NCBI GenBank assembly: GCA_964566545.1
Contig: CAZMIX010000029.1
Span: 1-30,074 of the forward strand
DNA: 30,074 nucleotides
From: JAEYFP01 sp964566545
GTDB taxonomy: Bacteria > Bacillota > Clostridia > Lachnospirales > Lachnospiraceae
Direction: 5' to 3'
The translations under genes were made by a program, and so were the position numbers. The notes under the pieces were generated by a model. It was not told the origin of the DNA. It searched no databases and saw nothing but the letters and a program-made list of their open reading frames with translations. Each line of letters opens with the position of its first letter. Position 1 is the stretch's first letter. Below are positions 1-6,613 of the stretch, one piece after another.

Positions 1-9
1 CTTCCCAAG

Positions 10-56
10 TTCCTATATAATAAAATTTTATGCGCAGCTGCGCGCGCGAAACAAAA
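10..56 (+). repeat. Intergenic repeat, copy 1
   Basis: This stretch aligns with 12913-12960 over about 47 bases with one gap and roughly 80 percent identity by eye. Both copies start TTCCTA, run through an A+T-rich part, share a CTGCGC core and end in AAACAAAA. In both, a hairpin follows the shared part directly: here 49-57 pairs with 101-109 and 59-63 with 96-100. The family is not one I recognise. It could be a dispersed intergenic repeat or a shared gene-end/terminator module. Confidence 0.5.
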
Positions 57-109
57 GCTGTGCCGCCTGAGTATTTGGCCGCGAGAGCGGGAGAAGCACA
101 CTTTTGTTT
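49..109 (+). terminator. Long stem-loop upstream of cysE
   Basis: AAACAAAAG (49-57) pairs with CTTTTGTTT (101-109), continued inside by TGTGC/GCACA with one bulged base. The distal arm is T-rich, so it may end transcription of a gene lying left of the window, or fold in the cysE leader. No T-box signature is visible in this 156-base leader, so I do not call a tRNA-responsive switch. Confidence 0.4.
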
Positions 110-156
110 TATGATGGACTGCTTAAATTTGAGAAATTGGGAAAGGAGCCGATTTT

Positions 157-837
157 ATGGGAATGATCAGGAAATTAAAGGATGAGATCAGCATCATTCG
201 GGAGCGGGATCCGGCTATCCACAGTGCGATAGAAGTATTTCTTTATCCGAGCTTTAAGGTGATGCTTCATTATCGGGTGGCACATCAGTTGTATTTAAAA
301 AAACACTATTTTTTCGCCCGCTGGATTTCGCAGCGCGCATCCAGAAAGACCGGAATTGAAATTCATCCGGGTGCACAGATCGGCGAGGGATTTTTTATCG
401 ATCATGGAAACGGCGTGATCATCGGTGAGACGACGATCATTGGGAATAATGTGACACTGTACCAGGGAGTGACACTCGGCGGTACCGGGAAAGAGACGGG
501 AAAGCGCCATCCGACGATTGAGGATAATGTCATGATCAGCGCCGGAGCCAAGGTACTTGGTTCCTTTACGATCGGTGCCAATTCCAAAATCGGGGCAGGT
601 TCGGTCGTGTTGGAGGAGGTGCCGCCAAACTCAACGGTGGTCGGTGTGCCCGGAAGGGTTGTGAAGCGTGAAAACGTATCGATTCCGCGTGAGGATATGA
701 ACCAGATCGATTTGCCCGATCCGGTATACGAGGATATTATGAATCTGCAAAAGTCGAACAGTATGCTGACAAACCGGCTGCTGAATTTGGAAGAGGAAAT
801 ACGGAGCCTGAAAAAAGAACAGAAAAATGAACAGTGA
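157..837 (+). CDS. cysE: Serine O-acetyltransferase
   Basis: Transfers acetyl from acetyl-CoA to L-serine to give O-acetylserine, the carbon skeleton for cysteine synthesis in the cytoplasm. The 226-residue protein has the short N-terminal helical part of Gram-positive CysE followed by a left-handed beta-helix of hexapeptide repeats (about residues 65-170). Visible family motifs are IDHGNGVIIGETT, the GGTGK loop and GAGSVVLEEVPPNSTVVGVPGRVV. A coiled, charged tail (about 190-226) follows. The start is fixed by AAGGAG at 143-148, eight bases before the ATG. cysS begins 20 bases downstream, the common cysE-cysS pairing that couples cysteine supply to tRNA charging. Identification is firm. Confidence 0.95.
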   Translation: MGMIRKLKDEISIIRERDPAIHSAIEVFLYPSFKVMLHYRVAHQLYLKKHYFFARWISQRASRKTGIEIHPGAQIGEGFFIDHGNGVIIGETTIIGNNVTLYQGVTLGGTGKETGKRHPTIEDNVMISAGAKVLGSFTIGANSKIGAGSVVLEEVPPNSTVVGVPGRVVKRENVSIPREDMNQIDLPDPVYEDIMNLQKSNSMLTNRLLNLEEEIRSLKKEQKNEQ

Positions 838-857
838 GAAAAGGAGAAGCGAGCAAA

Positions 858-2273
858 ATGAGAGTTTATAATACGTTATCTGGAAAAAAGGAAGAATTTG
901 TACCGCTGGAGCCGGGAAAGGTGAAGATGTACGTCTGCGGTCCGACAGTCTATAATTTGATTCATATCGGAAACGCCCGACCGATGATCGTATTTGATAC
1001 GGCAAGGCGCTATATGGAGCACAAGGGGCTTGAAGTCAATTACGTGTCCAATTTTACCGATGTCGATGATAAAATCATTAAAGCAGCGATCGAGGAGGGC
1101 GTGGAAGCTTCTGTAATTTCGGAGCGCTATATTGTAGAATGCAAAAAGGATATGGCCGCGCTGAATGTTAAGCCTGCTACGACACATCCGAAGGCGACGG
1201 AGGAAATTTGCGGAATGCTCGACATGATTGGCACGCTGATCGAAAAAGGCTATGCCTATGCGGCAGAGGATGGTACGGTCTATTTCAGGATGCGCCGATT
1301 TGAAGAATACGGAAAGCTTTCTCATAAAAATATTGATGATCTGCGCAGCGGAAACCGTTCGCTGCTCGTTTCGGGCGCAGATCAAAAGGAAGATCCGCTT
1401 GACTTCGTATTGTGGAAACCCAAAAAGGAGGGAGAACCATTTTGGGAGTCTCCTTGGTGTAAGGGCAGACCGGGCTGGCATATCGAGTGTTCTGTTATGA
1501 GCAAACGATATCTTGGAGATGAGATCGATATCCATGCGGGCGGCGAGGATCTGGTATTCCCACACCACGAAAATGAAATCGCACAGAGCGAAGCCGCAAA
1601 TGGAAAGCCGTTTGCAAAATACTGGCTGCATAATGCATTTTTGAATATCGATAATAGAAAGATGAGTAAATCTGAAGGCAATTTCTTCACGGTACGCGAT
1701 ATCAGTAAGAAATATGATTTACAAATACTGCGCTTCTTCATGCTGAGCGCGCATTACCGCAGTCAGCTCAATTTCAGCGCAGAGTTGATGGAAGCGGCGC
1801 AGAATTCATTTGATAGAATTGTAACCGCGGTGGAAAACCTGAAATATCTGATCAAAAATAGCAGTATCGGAAATGCCGGCATATCAAATACAGAGCAGGA
1901 GTTATTAAATAAAATGGCCATCTATGAGGATAAGTTTGACGCCGCGATGGATGATGATTTTAATACGGCAGATGCAATATCAGTAATTTTTGAGCTTGTG
2001 AAATTTGCGAATATGAGTACTTCCTCAGACAACTCCGCCCAATATTTGCAGACGCTTCTTAACAAAATTATTGAGCTTTCCGATATTCTTGGGCTTATTG
2101 TGGATAAGAAGGAAGAAATTCTTGATTCGGATATTGAGAAGCTCATTGAAGATCGTCAGGCGGCCAGAAAAGAGAAAAATTTTACGCGTTCTGATGAGAT
2201 CCGTGATATACTGTTGGAGCAGGGTATTGTGCTGGAGGATACGCGTGAAGGCGTCAAATGGCACCGCGCATGA
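858..2273 (+). CDS. cysS: Cysteinyl-tRNA synthetase
   Basis: Class I aminoacyl-tRNA synthetase that activates cysteine and charges tRNA-Cys. The protein has 471 residues, normal for the family. The signature HIGN is at 36-39 and KMSKS at 268-272. Zinc-site residues are visible as Cys27 (CGPTVY), Cys211 (WHIECS) and His236 (FPHHENE). The C-terminal DALR-type helical part follows residue 300. An in-frame GTG at 834 overlaps the cysE stop, but the ATG at 858 is preferred: AAGGAG at 841-846 precedes it, and the family N-terminus (MRVYNTLSGKKEEF) starts there. mrnC starts ten bases after its stop. Confidence 0.97.
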   Translation: MRVYNTLSGKKEEFVPLEPGKVKMYVCGPTVYNLIHIGNARPMIVFDTARRYMEHKGLEVNYVSNFTDVDDKIIKAAIEEGVEASVISERYIVECKKDMAALNVKPATTHPKATEEICGMLDMIGTLIEKGYAYAAEDGTVYFRMRRFEEYGKLSHKNIDDLRSGNRSLLVSGADQKEDPLDFVLWKPKKEGEPFWESPWCKGRPGWHIECSVMSKRYLGDEIDIHAGGEDLVFPHHENEIAQSEAANGKPFAKYWLHNAFLNIDNRKMSKSEGNFFTVRDISKKYDLQILRFFMLSAHYRSQLNFSAELMEAAQNSFDRIVTAVENLKYLIKNSSIGNAGISNTEQELLNKMAIYEDKFDAAMDDDFNTADAISVIFELVKFANMSTSSDNSAQYLQTLLNKIIELSDILGLIVDKKEEILDSDIEKLIEDRQAARKEKNFTRSDEIRDILLEQGIVLEDTREGVKWHRA

Positions 2274-2283
2274 AGGAGAAGAT

Positions 2284-2706
2284 ATGCTGGAAAATATTCA
2301 GAAGCAGTTTGCGTTAAAAGAGGTGAACGCCAATTCCTATTCTCCTTTGACGCTTGCCTATATTGGCGACAGCGTGTTTGATATCGTTATAAAAACAGTC
2401 GTTGTGGAACAGGCGAACTGTGCAGCCAATAAGCTGCATAAAAAGACGAGCGCGCTTGTGAAGGCGGCGGCTCAGGCACAGATGGCAGAGTTTCTGCTTC
2501 CGGTTTTATCGGAGGAGGAGCAAAATATTCTGCGGCGCGGCCGCAATGCAAAGTCCAACACAATTGCTAAAAATGCCACCCATTCTGAGTATAGAAAGGC
2601 GACAGGCTTAGAGGCGCTGATTGGATATTTGTATTTGGAGGGTCGCACAGAGCGTTTTGTGGAGCTGATCAAGATGGGCGTGGACAACTTACAAGGGCAG
2701 AAATGA
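2284..2706 (+). CDS. mrnC: Mini-ribonuclease III
   Basis: A 140-residue protein consisting of a lone RNase III catalytic domain without the dsRNA-binding domain. In Bacillus this enzyme matures 23S rRNA ends. Visible motifs are LTLAYIGDSVFD (acidic Asp of the active site), the helix RGRNAKSNTIAKNATHSEYRKATGLEALIGYLYLEGR with its conserved Glu, and the basic central part. The open frame extends about 200 bases upstream inside cysS, but the ribosome binding site AAGGAG overlapping the cysS stop at 2271-2279 fixes the ATG at 2284. It sits between cysS and rlmB, its usual place in Firmicutes, and rlmB starts six bases after its stop. Confidence 0.93.
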   Translation: MLENIQKQFALKEVNANSYSPLTLAYIGDSVFDIVIKTVVVEQANCAANKLHKKTSALVKAAAQAQMAEFLLPVLSEEEQNILRRGRNAKSNTIAKNATHSEYRKATGLEALIGYLYLEGRTERFVELIKMGVDNLQGQK

Positions 2707-2712
2707 GGAGCT

Positions 2713-3450
2713 ATGGCATACGAAGAATATCTGATAGAAGGAAGAAATGCTGTAATAGAAGCGCTGCGGGCAGGGAAGCCGATTGATAAGCTTTATCTTT
2801 TGGATGGCTGTCAGGATGGGCCGATTTCTACGATTAAGCGCGAAGCAAAGAAAACAGATGCTATTTTAAAATTTGTGGAGAAGGAACGCCTTGACCAAAT
2901 GAGCCAAACCGGGCATCATCAGGGTGTTATCGCTCAGGCGGCAGCCTACGAATATGCAGAGGTTGAGGATCTTTTAAAGCGGGCAGAGGAAAAGGGGGAG
3001 CCTCCATTTTTGATTCTGCTAGATAATATTGAAGATCCGCATAACCTTGGGGCGATTATCAGAACGGCAAACCTTGCGGGTGCGCATGGTGTCATCATAC
3101 CGAAGAACAGGGCAGTCGGTCTGACGGCGACCGTTGCGAGGACATCGGCAGGTGCGCTTAACTATACGCCGGTTGCTAAGGTGACGAACTTAAGCAAGAC
3201 GATAGAGGACTTAAAGAAAAAGGGGTTATGGTTCGTGTGTGCGGATATGGATGGCGAGTTGATGTACCGTTTGGATTTAAAAGGGTCGATCGGACTTGTG
3301 ATCGGAAGCGAAGGAGACGGCGTCAGTCGGCTCGTAAAGGAAAAATGCGATTTTGCGGCGGCAATTCCGATGAAGGGAGATATCGATTCCCTGAATGCTT
3401 CCGTTGCGGCCGGCGTGCTGGCCTATGAAATCGTGCGTCAGCGCGGGTAA
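2713..3450 (+). CDS. rlmB: 23S rRNA (guanosine 2'-O)-methyltransferase RlmB
   Basis: SAM-dependent SPOUT (TrmH) family enzyme expected to methylate the 2'-OH of a conserved guanosine in 23S rRNA (Gm2251 in E. coli numbering). The 245 residues show an N-terminal substrate-binding domain (about 1-75, starting YLIEGRNAVIEAL). The catalytic SPOUT domain carries motif 1 (NLGAIIRTANLAGAHGV), motif 2 (LVIGSEGDGVSRL) and motif 3 (IPMKGDIDSLNASVAAGVLAYE), which together form the deep trefoil knot. The short spacing from mrnC and AGGAG just before the ATG suggest co-transcription. Family certain; the exact target nucleotide is inferred from orthologues. Confidence 0.93.
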   Translation: MAYEEYLIEGRNAVIEALRAGKPIDKLYLLDGCQDGPISTIKREAKKTDAILKFVEKERLDQMSQTGHHQGVIAQAAAYEYAEVEDLLKRAEEKGEPPFLILLDNIEDPHNLGAIIRTANLAGAHGVIIPKNRAVGLTATVARTSAGALNYTPVAKVTNLSKTIEDLKKKGLWFVCADMDGELMYRLDLKGSIGLVIGSEGDGVSRLVKEKCDFAAAIPMKGDIDSLNASVAAGVLAYEIVRQRG

Positions 3451-3493
3451 GGGAAAAGATAGTTATCGGATTAATTATAATAGGTGATATCAT

Positions 3494-4123
3494 ATGGTGA
3501 ATGAGAAATATGCGGATGTTCCCGACGAGGAGTTGATTGTCAGACTGCGTGACGGAGAGGCCGAAATCACAGATTTTATTATGGATAAATACAAAAATCT
3601 CGTGAAAAGCAAGGCGAAGGCAATGTTTATTCTTGGTGCCGACACCGAGGATCTGATTCAGGAGGGGATGATCGGGCTTTTTAAGGCTCTCAGGGACTAT
3701 GACATCGGCAGGGACGCGAGCTTTCACACGTTTGCGGATTTGTGCATTTCGCGGCAGATGTATACCGCAGTGCAGGCATCCCGCAGGCGAAAGCATACGC
3801 CGCTCAATACATACATTTCCATTTATAGCAATATGGCTGGGAACGAGGGAGAGGAAGCTTATTTGATCGAGGCGCTGCAATCGGTGACGGATAAAAGTCC
3901 GGAGGAGCTGCTGATCGATAAAGAGAATATAGACGGACTTGAGCAGGCGATCGGACAGGCATTAAGCCCATTTGAAAAGCAGGTATTGGATTTATATATA
4001 ACCGGGATGAGCTACGTGCAGATCGCACGTGTGCTTGGAAGAGACGAAAAATCAACGGACAACGCCCTGCAGCGGATTAAATCAAAAATCAAGCGGGTAG
4101 CGCAAAAGCGGCCGCCGTCCTGA
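3494..4123 (+). CDS. sigH: RNA polymerase sporulation sigma factor SigH
   Basis: Sigma-70 family factor of the Spo0H type, which directs RNA polymerase to early-sporulation and stationary-phase promoters in Bacillus and Clostridia. The 209 residues show region 2 (about 45-110) with DTEDLIQEGMIGLFKALRDYD and the -10-recognition stretch ASFHTFADLCISRQM, a variable linker, then region 4 (about 150-205) with LSPFEKQVLDLYITGMSYVQIARVLGR followed by the helix contacting the -35 element. AGGTGATAT precedes the ATG. It follows rlmB by 43 bases, as in Bacillus, where one NYN-domain gene lies between. Its presence is the main argument for a spore-former. Confidence 0.93.
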   Translation: MVNEKYADVPDEELIVRLRDGEAEITDFIMDKYKNLVKSKAKAMFILGADTEDLIQEGMIGLFKALRDYDIGRDASFHTFADLCISRQMYTAVQASRRRKHTPLNTYISIYSNMAGNEGEEAYLIEALQSVTDKSPEELLIDKENIDGLEQAIGQALSPFEKQVLDLYITGMSYVQIARVLGRDEKSTDNALQRIKSKIKRVAQKRPPS

Positions 4124-4153
4124 ATTTCTAGGAAGAAGAGAAGGAGCGAAAAA

Positions 4154-4333
4154 ATGGAGGAATACGCGGAATACACCGTAGAAAAAATAGACGGCGATTA
4201 TGCTTATTTAAAACGGACGGACAAGCAGCTCGATGATTTAAACCAGGTCGCGAGGGCGCTTTTGCCTCCGGAAATCGCAGAGGGCAGCCGGCTTGTCAAG
4301 GAATGGTTTGAATACCGCATGAAATGCCATTGA
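4154..4333 (+). CDS. Small DUF3006-like protein
   Basis: A 59-residue acidic protein with AAGGAG at 4141-4146, eight bases before the ATG, so the start is well supported. The opening, EYTVEKIDGDYAYLKRTD, followed by LPPEIAEGSRLV, resembles the DUF3006 pattern: a beta strand reading 'IDRFEGDxAVL' then 'LPxxxxEGDxL'. That family has no settled function; members are small soluble proteins thought to fold as a compact beta barrel. It lies 30 bases after sigH and is probably in the same transcript. Its stop codon overlaps the -35 box of the tRNA-Thr promoter. There are no membrane segments or metal-binding motifs. Confidence 0.6.
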   Translation: MEEYAEYTVEKIDGDYAYLKRTDKQLDDLNQVARALLPPEIAEGSRLVKEWFEYRMKCH

Positions 4334-4359
4334 CAAGTAAACAGCCAGTATGATAAAAT
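4330..4359 (+). promoter_or_regulatory. Promoter of tRNA-Thr
   Basis: TTGACA (4330-4335) and TAAAAT (4354-4359) are separated by 18 bases, a near-consensus housekeeping promoter about 20 bases upstream of the tRNA. The -35 box overlaps the stop codon of the preceding small gene. Confidence 0.65.
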
Positions 4360-4379
4360 GACATTCGTTGATATTATAC

Positions 4380-4452
4380 GCTGACATGGCACAGTCGGTA
4401 GCGCACCTCATTGGTAGTGAGGAGGTCGTGGGTTCGATTCCCGCTGTCAGCA
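4380..4452 (+). tRNA. tRNA-Thr (anticodon GGT)
   Basis: Acceptor arm GCTGACA pairs with TGTCAGC, followed by discriminator A; CCA is not encoded. The anticodon stem CCTCA/TGAGG holds the loop TTGGTAG with anticodon GGT at 4413-4415. The variable loop is AGGTC, and the T arm is GTGGG-TTCGATT-CCCGC. The D stem reads GCAC/GCGC, which leaves one A-C mismatch. The gene marks the left edge of the accessory region. Confidence 0.95.
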
Positions 4453-4456
4453 GGAG

Positions 4457-4501
4457 AAAAATATGGATACTGCGCAAATCGTAGTATCCATATTTTTATA
4501 G
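4457..4501 (+). terminator. Terminator after tRNA-Thr
   Basis: A 15-bp perfect stem, 4457-4471 with 4483-4497, carries A5 on the left arm and T5 on the right arm with an 11-base loop. It follows the tRNA by four bases and could act on both strands. Confidence 0.85.
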
Positions 4502-4739
4502 TTTTTGAAGCCATTCGAATTGCCAGCAACAAGGGTTCGGGAAAGGGAGTCTCCCCGAATTGAGATGCGGATAGGCTTCAAAATGGAATATGAAAGACCG
4601 AAGGATAGTTACTTAGATTTACGAATTAGAATTGATACGATAATGAGGAAATACATTTTAATTACTACAGTTATTTGTATAGAGAAACTACTGAAAAATA
4701 TCAATGTGCTGAGATGTGTACGATTTTTTGCGCAAATGA
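4502..4739. other. Gene-free stretch after the tRNA-Thr terminator
   Basis: No convincing gene is seen. A 100-codon open frame crosses the stretch, but it has no ribosome binding site and no recognisable content, and it runs out of frame into the acyltransferase remnant. Two nested stems are visible at the left: GAAGCC (4507-4512) with GGCTTC (4574-4579), and inside them TTCGGG (4536-4541) with CCCGAA (4554-4559). From about 4600 the bases become markedly A+T-richer than in the housekeeping genes, as expected at the edge of transferred DNA. Confidence 0.4.
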
Positions 4740-5535
4740 TGTTACCATATTTTCGGTATTCTTGTTTTGGCGCCTGTCATGACCTATGTTGCAGAAGTAT
4801 TTTTTAATGGGTATAATGGAGGATATTTAAATCAATATATTATTCTTCACTAAAACAACGGATTTGAGCGGATATCATGGTGGCTTTACCCCTGCACACT
4901 TTTGGTTTTTGTTATACCTTTTTGTGATATCGCTTGTTTTTATTCTGCTTCGTCAATGCAAAAAGCGATGGTTTCCAAAGCTTGAAATTCCAACCCCAAA
5001 CTATCCGTGCCTATTGCTTTTATTTGTGCTGATATGGGCCTCGCTGTATATAATGAATATCGCCGGGAAAAGTATGGGACAATTTTTTGCTTTTTTTTTA
5101 TTGGGATATTGCATCCTATCAAAACAACATATAATAAAAAAACTGGAAGAGAACTGTTGCATAACAGCAGTCATCTGGCTGATCGCTGAGGCTGCATACG
5201 TGTACCTTTATTGTATAGCGGAGCTTCGAAACGTCTTTATCGATGGATTATATGTTTTTGTGGGGTGGAACGGTGTATTGGCGCTGCTTGGCATCGCACA
5301 TAAAACATTGAATTTCAATAATAAGGTTAGTTCCTATTTGGCAAAAGCTTCTTTCTCAATCTATATGATTCATCAGCTATGGGTTGTTATAATCGGATAT
5401 TTTGTTTTACAATACTCGACCGGCATCCAGTTTCAATTTTTAATAATTATGGCGCTATCTTTACTGCTGACTTTGTTTACCTATGAGCTGGTTAAAAGAA
5501 TACCCTTACTTAAAAACCTGTTTGGTATCGTTTAG
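4740..5535 (+). pseudogene. Acyltransferase-3 / MdoC-like membrane protein, N-terminally deleted and frameshifted
   Basis: The frame from 4864 encodes 223 residues of a multi-pass membrane O-acyltransferase (acyltransferase 3 family, OpgC/OatA type). It starts SGYHGGFTPAHFWFLLYLF, is rich in hydrophobic helices, and contains SFSIYMIHQLWVV, typical of the family's last third. Homology clearly begins further upstream in another frame: FGILVLAPVMTYVAEVFFNG from about 4746, ending at TAA 4851. So a one-base frameshift lies between about 4825 and 4851. Even so, the first 100 or so residues, including the catalytic His region, are missing. The only start for the longer frame is a TTG without a ribosome binding site. 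I infer a dead gene; such enzymes modify cell-surface glycans. Confidence 0.7.
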
Positions 5536-5564
5536 TTTTAGAATTGACAAAGGAGGATTTGTGT

Positions 5565-5708
5565 TATGGTGAAGTGGTTTCGATTGTCGGGAAATCAATT
5601 TCTCGGATTCTTTGCACGTTGGTTGCCTTGCCCCCGATCTATTATGCTTTTATCGGACTCTGGCAGGGGAGCAATATTCTCGCCGTTCTCAACGGTATGT
5701 TTTTTTAG
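5565..5708 (+). pseudogene. Unidentified membrane-protein remnant
   Basis: One frame reads as the end of a membrane protein: an amphipathic stretch GEVVSIVGKSISRIL, then a hydrophobic segment LVALPPIYYAFIGLW, then a stop at 5706. It has no start codon of its own. The ribosome binding site at 5551-5556 and ATG at 5566 open a different, low-complexity frame (to 5802) that does not look like a protein. I do not recognise the family. It is probably the tail of a deleted gene lying between the dead acyltransferase and the GNAT gene. Confidence 0.3.
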
Positions 5709-5803
5709 CACATCTATTAAATGTGTGGAACAATCTGAAATAGTGGATTATGCATTCTTTAGTCTATTCAACTACACAGATAAAATTGGATTGAGGGGAT
5801 AAA

Positions 5804-6316
5804 ATGTTAAGATTAAGACCATATAAAGCGTGTGATGCAAAAACTATTGTATCGTGGATAAAAGACGAGGTGACATTTCGTAAGTGGTGTGCAGATAAAT
5901 ATGAGAGTTACCCGATTACTGAAGATGATATGAATGCCCATTATAATGCTCTTGCCTACGCGGATGATTTCTATGAGATGACTGCTTTTGACGAAACAGG
6001 GGTAGTAGGTCATCTTTTTATGCGATTTACTGATGAAGAAAAGAAAATACTACGTTTTGGTTTTGTTATTGTAGATGATTCAAAGCGTGGAATGGGTTAT
6101 GGAAAACAGATGTTGAAATTAGCGGTACAATATGCTTTTGAGTTTCTTAAGCCCGAGAAGATAACTCTTGGAGTATTTGAAAACAATAAACCGGCTTATT
6201 ATTGTTATAAATCCGTTGGATTTCAAGAGGTGAAGTTAGAGGAGGTAAAAACATATCATATTTTAGGCGAGGATTGGAAATGTCTGGAACTCGAAGTTAG
6301 ACATATTTTTTCTTGA
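5804..6316 (+). CDS. GNAT family N-acetyltransferase
   Basis: A 170-residue single-domain acetyltransferase of the GCN5-related fold, RimI/RimJ-like subgroup, transferring acetyl from acetyl-CoA to an unknown amine. It begins MLRLRPYKACDAKTIVSWI. The acetyl-CoA pyrophosphate loop is R-G-M-G-Y-G, in the context FVIVDDSKRGMGYGKQML (about residues 85-105). The C-terminal strand-helix LGVFENNKPAYYCYKSVGF is the typical motif B. GAGGGG lies five bases before the ATG. It stands alone in the accessory region, is more A+T-rich than the housekeeping genes, and is followed by a strong terminator. The substrate cannot be inferred; resistance, peptide or metabolite modification are all possible. Confidence 0.88.
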   Translation: MLRLRPYKACDAKTIVSWIKDEVTFRKWCADKYESYPITEDDMNAHYNALAYADDFYEMTAFDETGVVGHLFMRFTDEEKKILRFGFVIVDDSKRGMGYGKQMLKLAVQYAFEFLKPEKITLGVFENNKPAYYCYKSVGFQEVKLEEVKTYHILGEDWKCLELEVRHIFS

Positions 6317-6349
6317 TCAGAAGACCAATTGTTTAAACCAAAATACATA

Positions 6350-6388
6350 CACCAAAAGTCACATATGTGTGACTTTTGGTGCTTTTTC
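6350..6388 (+). terminator. Terminator after the GNAT gene
   Basis: A 14-bp perfect stem, 6350-6363 with 6368-6381, with a TATG loop and then CTTTTTC. It lies 33 bases after the acetyltransferase stop. Confidence 0.85.
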
Positions 6389-6406
6389 AATTTGACCTCC
6401 AATATA

Positions 6407-6511
6407 CGTGCCGGAATAGAACCCGGCATCAATGATTCAGGGACAGAATCACACAGAGGCAGGATGGTGAAGCATGGTTCATCCCATCTGAAATACGGTG
6501 TACTCAGATGG
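6407..6511 (+). mobile_element. IS110-family transposase remnant (C-terminal scrap)
   Basis: About 35 codons read RAGIEPGINDSG, then HRGRMVKHGSSHLKYGVLRW. This matches the invariant C-terminal block of IS110-type transposases (Transposase_20): 'AGIDPSxxxSG ... KRGSxxLRxAL'. The catalytic DEDD domain and the rest of the element are absent. IS110 elements usually lack terminal inverted repeats, so no boundary can be set. It sits just upstream of the MerR-type promoter and suggests how the neighbouring resistance-like genes moved or were deleted. Confidence 0.55.
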
Positions 6512-6517
6512 TTTTTT
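6484..6517 (+). terminator. Stem-loop with T6 upstream of the MerR-type promoter
   Basis: CCATCTGA (6484-6491) pairs with TCAGATGG (6504-6511) and is followed by six T. It overlaps the transposase scrap and would insulate the next promoter from upstream transcription. Confidence 0.5.
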
Positions 6518-6560
6518 AAAGTTACCCTTTTTTACAAGATCAAAAACATCCAAAAACCTC

Positions 6561-6591
6561 TTGACTCTGACACGGTGTCAGGGGTTAAGGT
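6561..6591 (+). promoter_or_regulatory. MerR-type promoter/operator with 19-bp spacer
   Basis: TTGACT (6561-6566) and TAAGGT (6586-6591) are 19 bases apart. The spacer carries the dyad CTGACAC-G-GTGTCAG (6567-6581). An overlong spacer with a centred dyad is the hallmark of promoters that MerR-family activators untwist in response to drugs, metals or oxidants. The fusion gene's ribosome binding site and ATG follow at once. No MerR gene is in the window. Confidence 0.75.
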
Positions 6592-6613
6592 CAATTATAA
6601 GGAGGGATATAAA

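Noticed and set aside
1..156. Possible Cys T-box or S-box leader before cysE
   Set aside because: No T-box sequence, specifier stem or SAM-riboswitch core is visible; only the repeat and one long hairpin are supported.
876..1631. A 251-codon open frame on the minus strand inside cysS
   Set aside because: It is antisense to a clear synthetase gene, has no ribosome binding site and shows no recognisable protein features.
4433..4452. The tRNA-Thr 3' end as a phage or island attachment site
   Set aside because: I found no second copy of this sequence in the accessory region and no integrase gene, so there is no att evidence.
4505..4807. A 100-codon plus-strand open frame after tRNA-Thr
   Set aside because: No ribosome binding site and no coherent domain. 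Its last part is the wrong frame of the acyltransferase remnant.
5566..5802. A 78-codon frame with a good ribosome binding site
   Set aside because: Its translation looks random, while another frame over the same bases reads as a membrane-protein end.
6329..6613. N-terminal extension of the transglutaminase/UvrA fusion
   Set aside because: This open stretch contains a terminator, a transposase scrap and the MerR-type promoter; translation clearly starts at 6614 after AGGAGGG.
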